64,000 bases of DNA from Gp1-AA145 sp963757135 (lineage in GTDB: Bacteria > Acidobacteriota > Terriglobia > Terriglobales > Acidobacteriaceae), in assembly GCA_963757135.1 (NCBI GenBank), contig CAVWQE010000006.1, positions 434,001-498,000 on the forward strand. The letters run 5' to 3'. This document shows positions 7,437 through 15,307 of the stretch, piece by piece (position 1 is the first letter of the stretch; the number at the start of each line of letters is the position of its first letter). A program made the position numbers and the translations under genes. The notes beneath the pieces were generated by a model. The model was not told the origin of the DNA and made no database searches. It saw only the letters and a program-made list of their open reading frames with translations.

Positions 7437-8636
7437 TCACTTTTTGTTCTGTTGCATTGCTTTTAACAAAGTCTGTTCGTACTTCGCCTGCCCTGTGCGG
7501 CCTTGCTCAACATCAGGTCTGACATAGGTCTTCATCACCACTTCAAGGCTGTTGCCTAGGACCTGATACGCGGCTCTCGCGTCACCTTCTTGGTTGTAAA
7601 GCGTGGTTGCAGCACCGTGCCTGCCTGAATAGCAACCATTCCAACGCTTGCAGACCTTCTCTGCAAAAGGCTTGATGTAGTATTTTGCAAAGCTGTTGCT
7701 GTTGATGGGTTCCCCATCATTCTCGAACAACAAACCTTGTTTGGGGTTGCTAAGGCTCTCGCGGTATGTTGCCAGCAATGATGTGACAGGCTCAGTGATG
7801 GTTAGATCACGTTTAGACTTCTTGGTCTTCAACAGACCAAGCACACCGTATGCTGCTGCCTCACGCACCTTCAACACCCCATCACTGATGTTTTCCCACT
7901 TCACAGCAGCGGCTTCACTTGGCCTCATACCAAGCACAGCGCAGAGCGCAAAGAAGAGTTTCGCGTCAGTGCGTTGAATGGCGTTGAGGATCGCAATGGT
8001 TTCTTCAGGTGTGTAAGCAACCCGTTCTTTCGACTCTCGAACATTCGCCAAAACCTTCACATCTCGAATGGGGTTGCGGTCAATCAGTGCTTTGCCGTTT
8101 GCGCCTTTGGTGTTGACCGCGTGTGCAAACATGGCCGACATGAGTGCTCGAACGTGTGAGAGGCTTTTGCCGTTCAACCTTGTGGTAAGGCCGGTCAGAA
8201 ATTGGCTTGCATCAATGGTGTGGTAGGAGTCTAGGGACCGGGTTAGAAGTTCGGCTTTGACGTACAACTTCCACACGTATTCATAACCGCGAAGGGTTGA
8301 AGGCCGCTTGTTCTTTACCAACCAAGGCCGATAGATCGTGTCCCAAAATGCACCCACGGTGAGCACCGGGGCCGGGGCCTCAGATCGCAAGGCCGCGTGA
8401 TGGAGATTGTTTACGGCTGACATGTGGGACCTTGCCAGCAGCTTCCTCTTCTGCGGATCACCCACGCTCAGGTCGCAGAGCCTCTCCGTGACCTTTGTAC
8501 GGACACCCCCATCAGAATCGCGGTAATACCTGATGTAAAATCCGTCTGTGCGTTTAACAACAGTGCCGGTCTGCGGTCTGAAGCGACGAACGGACCGGTT
8601 CGCCTTTAGCAATTCAAGGATGGACGCCTTGGTCAT
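7437..8636 (-). CDS. Tyrosine recombinase / phage integrase
   Basis: A site-specific tyrosine recombinase of about 400 residues that would integrate and excise the island. The N-terminal SAM-like core-binding domain spans about 85-190 and the catalytic domain about 200-385. Visible catalytic features are the first Arg in GMRPSEA, the second Arg in SGRHGAATT, and the nucleophilic Tyr in VMKTYVRP. The usual His before the second Arg and the His of the LGH motif (here LGN) are replaced, so it belongs to a diverged subgroup. The start at 8636 is preferred to 8648 because the latter has no room for a ribosome-binding site. Its 5' end faces an intact tRNA-Arg 77 bases away, the probable attachment site. 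Confidence 0.9.
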   Translation of the reverse strand: MTKASILELLKANRSVRRFRPQTGTVVKRTDGFYIRYYRDSDGGVRTKVTERLCDLSVGDPQKRKLLARSHMSAVNNLHHAALRSEAPAPVLTVGAFWDTIYRPWLVKNKRPSTLRGYEYVWKLYVKAELLTRSLDSYHTIDASQFLTGLTTRLNGKSLSHVRALMSAMFAHAVNTKGANGKALIDRNPIRDVKVLANVRESKERVAYTPEETIAILNAIQRTDAKLFFALCAVLGMRPSEAAAVKWENISDGVLKVREAAAYGVLGLLKTKKSKRDLTITEPVTSLLATYRESLSNPKQGLLFENDGEPINSNSFAKYYIKPFAEKVCKRWNGCYSGRHGAATTLYNQEGDARAAYQVLGNSLEVVMKTYVRPDVEQGRTGQAKYEQTLLKAMQQNKK

Positions 8637-8713
8637 AGTCAACAACATACCTTATCGGACTCTCAGGACCAAGACATCTTTGGTAACGTTGCTAAGTGGT
8701 TGATTCTAAATGA

Positions 8714-8790
8714 GGGGACGTAGCTCAAACGGATAGAGCATCGGATTTCTAATCCGAGGGTTGCAGGTTCGAATCCTGCCGTCCCTACCA
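8714..8790 (+). tRNA. tRNA-Arg (anticodon TCT)
   Basis: A complete cloverleaf can be drawn. The acceptor pairs GGGGACG with CGTCCCT, the D arm is GCTC/GAGC, the anticodon arm is TCGGA-TTTCTAA-TCCGA with anticodon TCT, and the T arm is GCAGG-TTCGAAT-CCTGC. The discriminator A and CCA are encoded. Length is 77 bases. It lies next to the integrase, with the island on its 5' side. A partial second copy of the 3' end lies downstream. Confidence 0.95.
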
Positions 8791-8933
8791 TGACTAGATA
8801 GGAGGTTCCTCGCGTGCTCGGGATTTCGGCTGCGGGCTCGGTTCTTGGCTTGCCCTGAGGAACCTCGCGAAGCGAGGTTATCGAATGGGCCCGCAAGACG
8901 CCTCAAGTTCAAACCCTGCCGTCCCTACCATGA
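8775..8933. repeat. Duplicated 3' end of the tRNA-Arg gene (att-like)
   Basis: The 19 bases CCTGCCGTCCCTACCATGA occur at 8775-8793 and again at 8915-8933. The upstream T-arm sequence is partly kept in the second copy (AGTTCAAACCCTGCC against GGTTCGAATCCTGCC). Between them lie about 120 bases of GC-rich sequence with an inverted repeat AGGTTCCTC/GAGGAACCT. This is what remains when an element enters the 3' end of a tRNA gene, or after a partial tandem tRNA copy decays. The second copy supplies the start codon region of the next gene. Confidence 0.7.
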
Positions 8934-9931
8934 TGAAGATTCTGGAGAAGCCCGAAATCACGGCTCCGAGCTTTCGTCCTCGCCGTTTTCTCCGCGGCGG
9001 TCACGTGCAGACCATCGCCAGTTTCTTTCTTCCGCGCCGATTTTCGCTTTTGCCCTCCGACGACCGGCTGATCGAGGTTGAACCCGGCGTCCCCGTCCTG
9101 GCTCGCTGTCATTGGCAAACCGACCGGCAATCCGCTCTTACGGTAATTCTGGTTCACGGCCTGGAAGGCTCGAGCGAATCTCATTACATGATGGGCATCG
9201 CCGAGAAGGGCATGGCTGCGGGCATGAACGTCATTCGGATGAACCAGCGCACCTGCGGCGGCACCGACCGTCTCGCAGCCACCCTTTATCACTCCGGGCG
9301 GTCGGACGATATTAAGGCAGTTGCCAGAAATCTGATCGAGAACGACGGCATCACCTGTTTCGCTTTGGCCGGATTTTCCATGGGCGGCAATCTGGTGCTC
9401 AAGACCGCCGGAGAATGGGGTACTTCGGGCCCGCGCGAGTTCAAGGCGGTGGCCGCAGTCTGCCCGGCAATGGATCTCGCCGTGTCTTCTGACGCTCTGC
9501 ATCTGCCGATGAATCGTCTCTACGAGCAGTATTTCCTTTGGAGACTGAAGGCCCGAATGCGCGCCAAGGCTAAATGCTTTCCCGGCAAGTACGACTTGTC
9601 TCGTTTGCGCCGCCTGCGCAGCCTTCGTGACTTCGATGACAAAGTAACAGCTTACTATTGCGGCTTCGACGGCGCATCTGATTACTACGCGCAGGCCGCG
9701 GCCACGAACGTGGTCGATCGAATCGCAGTGCCAGCGTACATTCTTTACGCCACGAATGATCCTTTCATTCGCATCTTGCCTGAAACCAGGCGCAAAATTG
9801 ACGCCAATTCCAACATCACCTTCGTTGAAACAGATGACGGTGGACATTGTTCCTTCGTCGCCGAGCGCGATGGCTACGACGGTCACTTTGCCGAACGCGC
9901 CGTCATAGAGTTCCTGAACTCGGTCGGCTGA
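8930..9931 (+). CDS. YheT-like alpha/beta hydrolase
   Basis: A cytoplasmic alpha/beta hydrolase of the YheT family (about 333 residues, usual for the family); natural substrates are poorly known, esters being likely. The N-terminal signature FRPRRFLRGGHVQTIAS is typical. The nucleophile elbow is GFSMGGN, the acid is in YATNDPF, and the His is in DGGHCSFV. The start is placed at 8930/8933 (tandem ATG); an earlier frame from 8885 is translated tRNA-like repeat. The start codon lies inside the duplicated tRNA 3' end, so the native upstream region may have been replaced during an integration event. Confidence 0.85.
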   Translation: MMKILEKPEITAPSFRPRRFLRGGHVQTIASFFLPRRFSLLPSDDRLIEVEPGVPVLARCHWQTDRQSALTVILVHGLEGSSESHYMMGIAEKGMAAGMNVIRMNQRTCGGTDRLAATLYHSGRSDDIKAVARNLIENDGITCFALAGFSMGGNLVLKTAGEWGTSGPREFKAVAAVCPAMDLAVSSDALHLPMNRLYEQYFLWRLKARMRAKAKCFPGKYDLSRLRRLRSLRDFDDKVTAYYCGFDGASDYYAQAAATNVVDRIAVPAYILYATNDPFIRILPETRRKIDANSNITFVETDDGGHCSFVAERDGYDGHFAERAVIEFLNSVG

Positions 9932-9990
9932 GGCGGCTCACCGAAAATCACAGCAACGCCGCTTTCGTACGGTGACCATGAACGTCAGAG

Positions 9991-10044
9991 TAATTCCCTT
10001 CGTGATACTTCGTGGTTGACTAATTCCCTTCGTGATACTTCGTG
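9991..10044. repeat. 30-bp tandem repeat, two copies
   Basis: TAATTCCCTTCGTGATACTT followed by CGTG occurs at 9991-10014 and 10021-10044 with a 30-base period. A third partial CCTTCGTGGTTGAAGCC follows. It lies in the 187-base gap between two same-strand genes. It is probably a decayed dispersed repeat rather than a control site. Confidence 0.6.
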
Positions 10045-10118
10045 TCCTTCGTGGTTGAAGCCTTTGACCTCTGGTGTGACCACGAGTCCCCGCGATTCTT
10101 CCTGTAGAATCAGCGGCA

Positions 10119-10922
10119 ATGGGACGCCCGCGATCAACTTGGCTTTCAACAACTCTGTGGGCGGCAGTTGCTCTCGCCGGCATTGCGTCTCTCTCCTTCT
10201 CCGCGCACGCCGAACCGGTCTCATCTCTCCACTACAGCAACTACGTTGATGACTTCGCCCATGCACTGAACCCACAAACAGTCAACGATCTGGATGACAT
10301 CCTTCTCCAGCTCGATCAGCAGGCAAAAGCGCAGGTGGCGGTCGTAACCATCAACAGCACCGATGGACAGGACATATTCGACTACGCAGTCAAGCTTTAT
10401 CAGGCATGGGGAATAGGCAGCAAAGCGACCAATCGCGGCGCGTTAATTCTGTTTGCGATCAAAGATCACAAATATTGGACCACGGTCGGGTACGGACTCG
10501 AGCCTATTCTGCCGGACGGAAAAGTTGGCGGCTTCGGACGTGAGGCGGTTCCTCTCCTCAAGCAGAGCGATTATGACGGTGCGATAAAGTTGGTCACGCT
10601 GCGGGTCGCGAATGTAATCGCCCAGGATGCCGGAATCCAATTAACCGGAGCCAGCCAGCCTCCGCCGCCAGAAAGTCGAGGGTCTGGGATTTCGCCTGGG
10701 GCGGTTGTGCTGATCATCATCGTAATCATTATTGTCTTGGCGACTCCGCTGCGAAAAGTATTGTTTTGGTTCTTGCTCTTCAACAGCGGTTCGGGATGGG
10801 GCGGTGGCGGATACCGCGGCGGAGGTTGGGACGGCGGAGGTTTTGGTGGAGGTGGAGGCGGGGGCTTTGGTGGGTTCGGCGGCGGATCAACCGGCGGCGG
10901 CGGCGCTGGAGGCAGTTGGTGA
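10119..10922 (+). CDS. TPM-domain membrane protein (YgcG/TerB-phosphatase-like)
   Basis: A 267-residue secreted/membrane-anchored protein. Residues 1-31 form a signal peptide ending SAHA. The TPM domain spans about 35-180 (YVDDFAHALN, QVAVVTINSTDG, GALILFAIKDHKYWTTVGYGLE). One transmembrane helix follows (about 192-215), then a very Gly-rich tail. TPM domains are extracytoplasmic and often paired with LemA proteins, as here: lemA is the third gene downstream. Enzymatic activity has been shown for some TPM proteins but cannot be claimed from sequence alone. Confidence 0.85.
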   Translation: MGRPRSTWLSTTLWAAVALAGIASLSFSAHAEPVSSLHYSNYVDDFAHALNPQTVNDLDDILLQLDQQAKAQVAVVTINSTDGQDIFDYAVKLYQAWGIGSKATNRGALILFAIKDHKYWTTVGYGLEPILPDGKVGGFGREAVPLLKQSDYDGAIKLVTLRVANVIAQDAGIQLTGASQPPPPESRGSGISPGAVVLIIIVIIIVLATPLRKVLFWFLLFNSGSGWGGGGYRGGGWDGGGFGGGGGGGFGGFGGGSTGGGGAGGSW

Positions 10923-10929
10923 AGCTGTC

Positions 10930-11172
10930 ATGAATAATCTGTTTACAGAATGCTTCAGCGTCTCGGCGCTCCTTGCGCTAGTCGAACCCAATCCCAACCG
11001 CGCACCGATTGCAGTCTTTATCGGGCTCGGAATCGCGCTGGCAATTGTTCTTGTAGTGTTGTTTTTCGCGGTTCCAGCTAGCGGCGAAGACTATAGGAGC
11101 GGTGGAACCAATTATTATTCTGGCCCCTTCGGTGGCTTTGGGCACTTTGGAGGCTTCGGCGGGTACTTATGA
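10930..11172 (+). CDS. Small membrane protein with Gly/Phe-rich tail (80 aa)
   Basis: It begins 7 bases after the TPM gene stop. Residues about 25-48 (IAVFIGLGIALAIVLVVLFFAV) form one transmembrane helix. The tail is rich in Gly, Phe and Tyr (FGGFGHFGGFGGYL), echoing the C-terminus of the TPM protein. The match suggests that the two tails pair or that the gene arose by partial duplication. No family is recognised. Confidence 0.6.
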   Translation: MNNLFTECFSVSALLALVEPNPNRAPIAVFIGLGIALAIVLVVLFFAVPASGEDYRSGGTNYYSGPFGGFGHFGGFGGYL

Positions 11173-11193
11173 CGGCCGGTTCTAAGGAGGCAC

Positions 11194-11913
11194 ATGACGG
11201 AAGACAAACTGCTGAATGAATTCGTCGAAAAGTTACGCAGCGCGGCGGGATCGAATCTCGTGAGCGTCATCCTCTATGGCTCCGCCGCCGACGGCGAGTT
11301 TCATCCCGAATACTCGGACTTGAATGTACTGTGCTTCCTTCGCGAAGCTTCGTTCGCTGCGCTCGCAGCCATCGCGCCGGTTATCGAGTGGTGGCGGAAA
11401 CAGAAGCATCATCCCCCGCTGATCCTGACTCCGGAGGAACTCACAACTTCGGCCGACATTTTTTCCATCGAGTTCACCGACATGAAGCAGCGCTATCGCG
11501 TGCTGCATGGAGAAGATCTGCTTCGCGACCTGGACGTTCCCATGACCCATCATCGCGAGCAGTTGGAGTACGAGTTACGGGAGAAGCTTTTCCTCCTGCG
11601 TCAGCATCTCTTGCTGGCAGGGGGCGATGAAAAACAGCTTTGGGATGTTATGCTGCATTCCCTGTCGTCGTTTACAACTCTGCTGCGACATGTGTTGATA
11701 GAGTTGGGCGAACCGGGGCGCAAACATTCGCGCGATGCCGCCGTCGAGGTTTCCAGAAGGCTGAACATCGACGACTCGGTTTTTCTCCAGTTGCTGGACG
11801 TGCGGGCAAAAAAACACGACCGCTGGGAGTTGCGAGTTAAAGATGTCGCGGCCAGATATCTCAAAGCAATCGGGCAAGTCGGGACGGCAGTAGATACAAT
11901 GCAGAGTCCCTGA
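11194..11913 (+). CDS. Nucleotidyltransferase-fold protein with helical C-terminal domain
   Basis: The N-terminal domain carries the polymerase-beta nucleotidyltransferase signature: LYGSAADGEFHPEYSDLNVL, where GS..DG..SD is seen but the usual D-x-D is changed to D-x-N. The loss of an acidic metal ligand may mean reduced or no catalysis. The C-terminal half (about 115-235) is helical, HEPN-like in size. The ATG has AAGGAGG at ideal spacing. It lies between TPM and LemA genes on one strand and probably belongs to the same transcript; its role there is unknown. Confidence 0.7.
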   Translation: MTEDKLLNEFVEKLRSAAGSNLVSVILYGSAADGEFHPEYSDLNVLCFLREASFAALAAIAPVIEWWRKQKHHPPLILTPEELTTSADIFSIEFTDMKQRYRVLHGEDLLRDLDVPMTHHREQLEYELREKLFLLRQHLLLAGGDEKQLWDVMLHSLSSFTTLLRHVLIELGEPGRKHSRDAAVEVSRRLNIDDSVFLQLLDVRAKKHDRWELRVKDVAARYLKAIGQVGTAVDTMQSP

Positions 11914-11951
11914 GCTACGACTGAGAACGCCGGATCGAGGAAAGAGGGTAT

Positions 11952-12551
11952 ATGAGCAAATTCGCCATCGTATTGATCACCATCGTCGTCATTCTTCTGC
12001 TGTGCGTTGGAAAGTACATCAGCGTGAAGAACACGCTGGTGCAGAAGAATGAGGCAGTGAAGTCCACCTGGTCACAAGTGGATGTCGTGCTGCAGCGCCG
12101 CGCCGACCTGATTCCGAATCTGGTCGAAACTGTAAAGGGCATCACTAAGCAGGAGCAGGCCGTATTCGGCGAGATCGCGCAGGCGCGCTCGCAGTTGCTC
12201 TCGGCCAATGGTCCAGCCGACAAAATTGCCGCCAACCAGCGGCTCGATGGCGCGCTCGGACGATTGCTGGCGATCGCCGAAAACTATCCTCAGCTGAAAT
12301 CGAACGAGAACTTTTTGCGCCTGCAAGACGAACTGGCCGGCACCGAAAATCGCATCTCGGTCGAGCGCAAGCGCTACAACGACACTTTGCAGGACTACAA
12401 CACCTACGTGCAGCAGTTCCCTGCCAGCCTGTTCGCATCGGGGATGGGATTCAAACCAAACACGGCATATTTCCAGGCTTCCGAGCAGTCACGCGAAGTG
12501 CCTAAGGTGAACTTCAACTCGCCCGAGCCTCAGCCGGCGCCGGCACACTGA
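11952..12551 (+). CDS. lemA: LemA family membrane protein
   Basis: A 199-residue LemA protein. An N-terminal transmembrane helix (about 5-22) is followed by long helices with the family motifs NTLVQKNEAVKSTWSQVDV, RRADLIPNLVETVKG and YNDTLQDYNTYVQQFPASLF. Such proteins expose their helical bundle outside the cytoplasmic membrane; function is unknown. GAGGAAAGAGG precedes the start. It closes a cluster with a TPM protein, a pairing seen in many bacteria. Confidence 0.9.
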   Translation: MSKFAIVLITIVVILLLCVGKYISVKNTLVQKNEAVKSTWSQVDVVLQRRADLIPNLVETVKGITKQEQAVFGEIAQARSQLLSANGPADKIAANQRLDGALGRLLAIAENYPQLKSNENFLRLQDELAGTENRISVERKRYNDTLQDYNTYVQQFPASLFASGMGFKPNTAYFQASEQSREVPKVNFNSPEPQPAPAH

Positions 12552-12583
12552 GATAGAGGGTCTTTGCCCTTGCAGTTTTTCGC

Positions 12584-12642
12584 TTGACACAGGCAACTGT
12601 TCGCGCGAATATGGCGTCGTACGACATATCGGGCGACGACGT
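12584..12642 (+). promoter_or_regulatory. Candidate promoter and operator of the padR gene
   Basis: TTGACA at 12584-12589 is a good -35 box, with GAATAT 17 bases on as a weak -10. Downstream lies the perfect palindrome GTCGTACGAC (12616-12625), then CATATCGGGCGACGAC up to the start codon. PadR proteins usually repress their own gene through such dyads next to the promoter. The call rests on pattern only. Confidence 0.5.
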
Positions 12643-12966
12643 ATGGCGAACATCCCACTTACAGAACCCGTTCTGCTGGTCCTTCTAAGTCTGGTCGAAC
12701 AGCCTCGCCACGGCTATTCGATTCTCAAGGACGTCGAACAGATGAGCGGAGGACGTGTCGTGTTGAGCACCGGCACCCTGTATGGCGCTCTGCAACGGCT
12801 GCTGGCGCAAGGCTGGATTGAGCGATTTGCGGAAGATGAGGGCTCGCGTGATCGCAGAGCGTACCGGCTCAGTTCTAAAGGACGGCGCAATCTGCAATCC
12901 GAGATAGAGCGTATGCGGCAACTCACCAAGCTGGCGAGCCTGCGCGTGGCGCGCAAGGAGGCCTAG
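12643..12966 (+). CDS. PadR family transcriptional regulator
   Basis: A 107-residue winged-helix PadR protein of the short type. The DNA-binding part shows PLTEPVLLVLLSLVEQPRHGYSILKDVE, then STGTLYGALQRLLAQGWIE and the wing RDRRAYRLSSKGRR. In Acidobacteriota such genes commonly precede ADOP-type permeases; here the next gene, 4 bases downstream, encodes only a short membrane protein with an ADOP-like prefix. It probably represses its own transcript. Confidence 0.9.
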   Translation: MANIPLTEPVLLVLLSLVEQPRHGYSILKDVEQMSGGRVVLSTGTLYGALQRLLAQGWIERFAEDEGSRDRRAYRLSSKGRRNLQSEIERMRQLTKLASLRVARKEA

Positions 12967-12970
12967 TCCG

Positions 12971-13474
12971 ATGCTGGCGTTGTACAGGCTCCTGCTTCGA
13001 CTTTACCCTCAGCCCTACCGCCGCGAATATGCGGACGAGATGACAGGTGTGTTCTCCCGGGCGCAGCAGGATATCAGCAATAAAAAGCTCCTCGTCCGAA
13101 CTCGCTTTCGTTTTCGTGAGATCCAAGGCGTGTTAGCCGGTGCTCTGCATCAGCGTTTTCGTTTCCCAGATTGGAATTTGTTCAGGAGGTTCGACATGCA
13201 TCCAGAATTTCGATTTCCGCGTTCTACGATTTTTCTTATGCTTGTGATCCTGGCAGGGGTGTTTCTTACAATCGAAAAAGCTAAAGTTGTCCAAATGCGG
13301 TATGGTTCTGGCCTTGAACTAATGGCCGTCTGGTCAGTCTTGCCCTGGTCTTTAATTTTCGTTCTCGCGCTGATTTGCGTTTGTGTCGCGTTAGGCTGGG
13401 GAATTCTGTTTGCGCTGCATCGGTCCGGAATGCACCGCTTGGCAAATCTCCAGACCGAAGCTGATCCGCGCTGA
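12971..13474 (+). CDS. Membrane protein with ADOP permease-prefix-like N-terminus
   Basis: The N-terminus (LYRLLLRLYPQPYRREYADE) resembles the prefix domain found ahead of acidobacterial macrolide-type permeases. Two transmembrane helices follow, at about 84-100 and 120-148. At 167 residues it lacks the permease domains, so it is either a stand-alone prefix protein or a reduced remnant. It is coupled to padR (4-base gap) and should be under its control. Confidence 0.65.
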   Translation: MLALYRLLLRLYPQPYRREYADEMTGVFSRAQQDISNKKLLVRTRFRFREIQGVLAGALHQRFRFPDWNLFRRFDMHPEFRFPRSTIFLMLVILAGVFLTIEKAKVVQMRYGSGLELMAVWSVLPWSLIFVLALICVCVALGWGILFALHRSGMHRLANLQTEADPR

Positions 13475-14713
13475 TCAGGCTTTTCCCGGTTGAGGTTTGT
13501 CCATCCAGGCGAACAATGGGCGGGTGCGCTTCTTCCATCCCGTTCGCAGCGCCGACAACGCCAGCATCATCAGAAAAATGACGACCAGCCCGATCGAAGA
13601 TCCCATGATTCCCTGACTGCGATGCGGCAATATCGTGAACTTTCCGTACACCAGTTCGATGTGCACCCAGTACACCAGCAGTGAGGTATTGCCCAGTTGA
13701 ATGAGCGGGCTGAATCCCTTTTGCCCGAATCCCCACCGGCACCACGCGTAAGCTCCGAGAACAAACAGCAGCAAAAATCCGACTCGCATTAGAAAGAATT
13801 CCGGGCTGGTGTGCCAGAAATCGAAGACGGGATAAATCTGCCAGGAACGCGCGTCGCAAAACTTCGCCACGTAATAGCAAGCTACCCCGGTCAGGCCGCC
13901 GATCGCAAACAATCGCCAGCCAAGCTTCTGAGCATAATCGCTCGTCAGTATGAATCCGAAGGCCAGACCTGCGAAAGCAAACGCGGTCCACGGAAAAATG
14001 GGGAACAACCAAACCTGCGGCTGCCCAAGGTTATGGACGCCATTGATGTAGGTCTCAAGCTCCCATGGCAGGAAACGAGGCCGCCAAGTGGTCCAGAGTA
14101 GAGGAGTCAGCGCGGAGACTGCGGTGCCGGTCAACAAGGCGAGCACGATGAGGCTTGCCCTCGGTCTTGTGGAGTTCTCGCTCGCACGGGCGAGGACGCC
14201 CGCGCCTCCACTATCCGCGTAGGGGCGGGTGCCCTCACCCGCCCACCCCGGACTGGGGCGTCCGGGACTATGTGTTCTGTTTACAAATTCAAGCCCGACC
14301 CAGCACATCACTCCCATGAGCATCATCGACGCGCCAATCGTGTTGAGTATATCCACGCGCAGCAGGTCGCTCCACGGCGCCCAGCTAAACGCAATTACAA
14401 ATTCCTGAAGGCGAAACAAAAGCCCGAGCGCTAAAATCTCCGCTCCGCGCCGAATCGTCTTTCTGGCGATCTCGTTCGCCGACACGCCTTTTTGGATGAG
14501 TTTGTTGGTGACGATTGCAAACGACACTCCGGCCAGAAAGAGAAAAAGAGGCGCTGGAAATGTGCCGCCGAGTTGCGAATACATCAAGAATTTTGAATTC
14601 CGCGCGGCACCGCCGAGCCACGCGTCATAGCAGTGCGTCTGGAACATCAAGACGCACGCCAGTCCCCGGAGCCAGTCGATGTAGGCCAGGCGGGATGAGG
14701 GCGCAGGACTCAT
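13475..14713 (-). CDS. DUF1624/HGSNAT-like multi-pass membrane protein with an in-frame insertion
   Basis: A 412-residue protein with about ten transmembrane segments. The N-terminal R-x-x-x-I-D-x-x-RG motif (RLAYIDWLRGLA) and the following helix with FLFLAGVSFA are typical of the heparan-alpha-glucosaminide acetyltransferase-like DUF1624 family, thought to acetylate glycans across the membrane. Between helices, about residues 142-185 read as Pro/Gly/Arg/Ser-rich filler encoded by a palindromic repeat (see separate entry). The frame is kept, so the protein may still be made. It converges with the preceding gene with no gap. Confidence 0.75.
   Translation of the reverse strand: MSPAPSSRLAYIDWLRGLACVLMFQTHCYDAWLGGAARNSKFLMYSQLGGTFPAPLFLFLAGVSFAIVTNKLIQKGVSANEIARKTIRRGAEILALGLLFRLQEFVIAFSWAPWSDLLRVDILNTIGASMMLMGVMCWVGLEFVNRTHSPGRPSPGWAGEGTRPYADSGGAGVLARASENSTRPRASLIVLALLTGTAVSALTPLLWTTWRPRFLPWELETYINGVHNLGQPQVWLFPIFPWTAFAFAGLAFGFILTSDYAQKLGWRLFAIGGLTGVACYYVAKFCDARSWQIYPVFDFWHTSPEFFLMRVGFLLLFVLGAYAWCRWGFGQKGFSPLIQLGNTSLLVYWVHIELVYGKFTILPHRSQGIMGSSIGLVVIFLMMLALSALRTGWKKRTRPLFAWMDKPQPGKA
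14155..14290. repeat. Palindromic repeat inserted in frame in the DUF1624 gene
   Basis: The segment holds GGGGCGGGTG/CACCCGCCC (about 14222-14243) and a second dyad, GCACGGGCG/CGCCCGCGC-like, at 14183-14206. It is translated as about 42 hydrophilic residues between two membrane helices. A close relative of the first dyad (GGACGGGTG/CACCCGTCC) sits inside the aconitase gene at 24696-24717. Confidence 0.65.
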
Positions 14714-14796
14714 CCGGCGAGTATAGGATTCTGGGCTCGAATGCGGAAGTGCAGGCGGTGGGACGGAGCAAGCGAACGGATAAATCTCTGGATGGC

Positions 14797-15249
14797 TTAT
14801 GCGGCCGCAGCTTTTGGCGTCGCCGCGGGCGCGGACTGAAGTGCTCTGCGCACTAGGTATTTGCCTTTGCTGGTCAGAAATCGGGCGAGCAATCCCGCCA
14901 CCCGCTCCAGCAGCACACGGTCATCCGAGCCAAAAGAATGTTCGCGGTCACTTTCGACGCCGAGTGAACCGATCTCGCGGCCGGCGATCCTGATCGACAC
15001 TACTATCTTCTTACGCGTCTCCGGCACTGCCACCTCCGCCGGATGCGTAGTCTCAAGCAAAGCAGACAAAGATTTCCGGTCCGAGCTTAAGTAAATTCCC
15101 ACCCAGCTATAGTGCCGGCCGTCAGTCAGCAGGCCAGCGACTTCCTCAAGCGGCGAATGATGGAATGACGGTCGATTCTCGGACAGCGTGCGCTCGATAT
15201 CGGCAAGAATACTCTTGGCAGGACGATAAGATTTCAATTGGGATTCCAT
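14797..15249 (-). CDS. GAF-domain protein
   Basis: A 150-residue single-domain protein. The pattern LTDGRHYSWVGIYLSSDRKSL, then VVSIRIAGREIGSLGVESD and DDRVLLERVAGLLARFL, is that of a GAF domain (about 38-135). The C-terminus is an Ala/Pro tail. The free methionine-sulfoxide reductase Cys triad is not visible, so it is more likely a ligand-binding or regulatory GAF. The ATG at 15249 is used; the earlier codon at 15255 is TTG. The upstream region is interrupted by an IS element 45 bases away. Confidence 0.7.
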   Translation of the reverse strand: MESQLKSYRPAKSILADIERTLSENRPSFHHSPLEEVAGLLTDGRHYSWVGIYLSSDRKSLSALLETTHPAEVAVPETRKKIVVSIRIAGREIGSLGVESDREHSFGSDDRVLLERVAGLLARFLTSKGKYLVRRALQSAPAATPKAAAA

Positions 15250-15307
15250 GAACAACTCGCCTGTAGTCTAACTGGCGTGACATCGGCGGTCAATTTTCGT
15301 GGCATCA

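Noticed and set aside
8909..9886. 325-codon minus-strand frame opposite the YheT-like hydrolase
   Set aside because: The plus-strand frame carries the full hydrolase triad; the antisense product has no recognisable domain.
13281..14012. 243-codon minus-strand frame across the convergent junction
   Set aside because: It overlaps two well-supported genes in another frame and shows no membrane pattern or domain.
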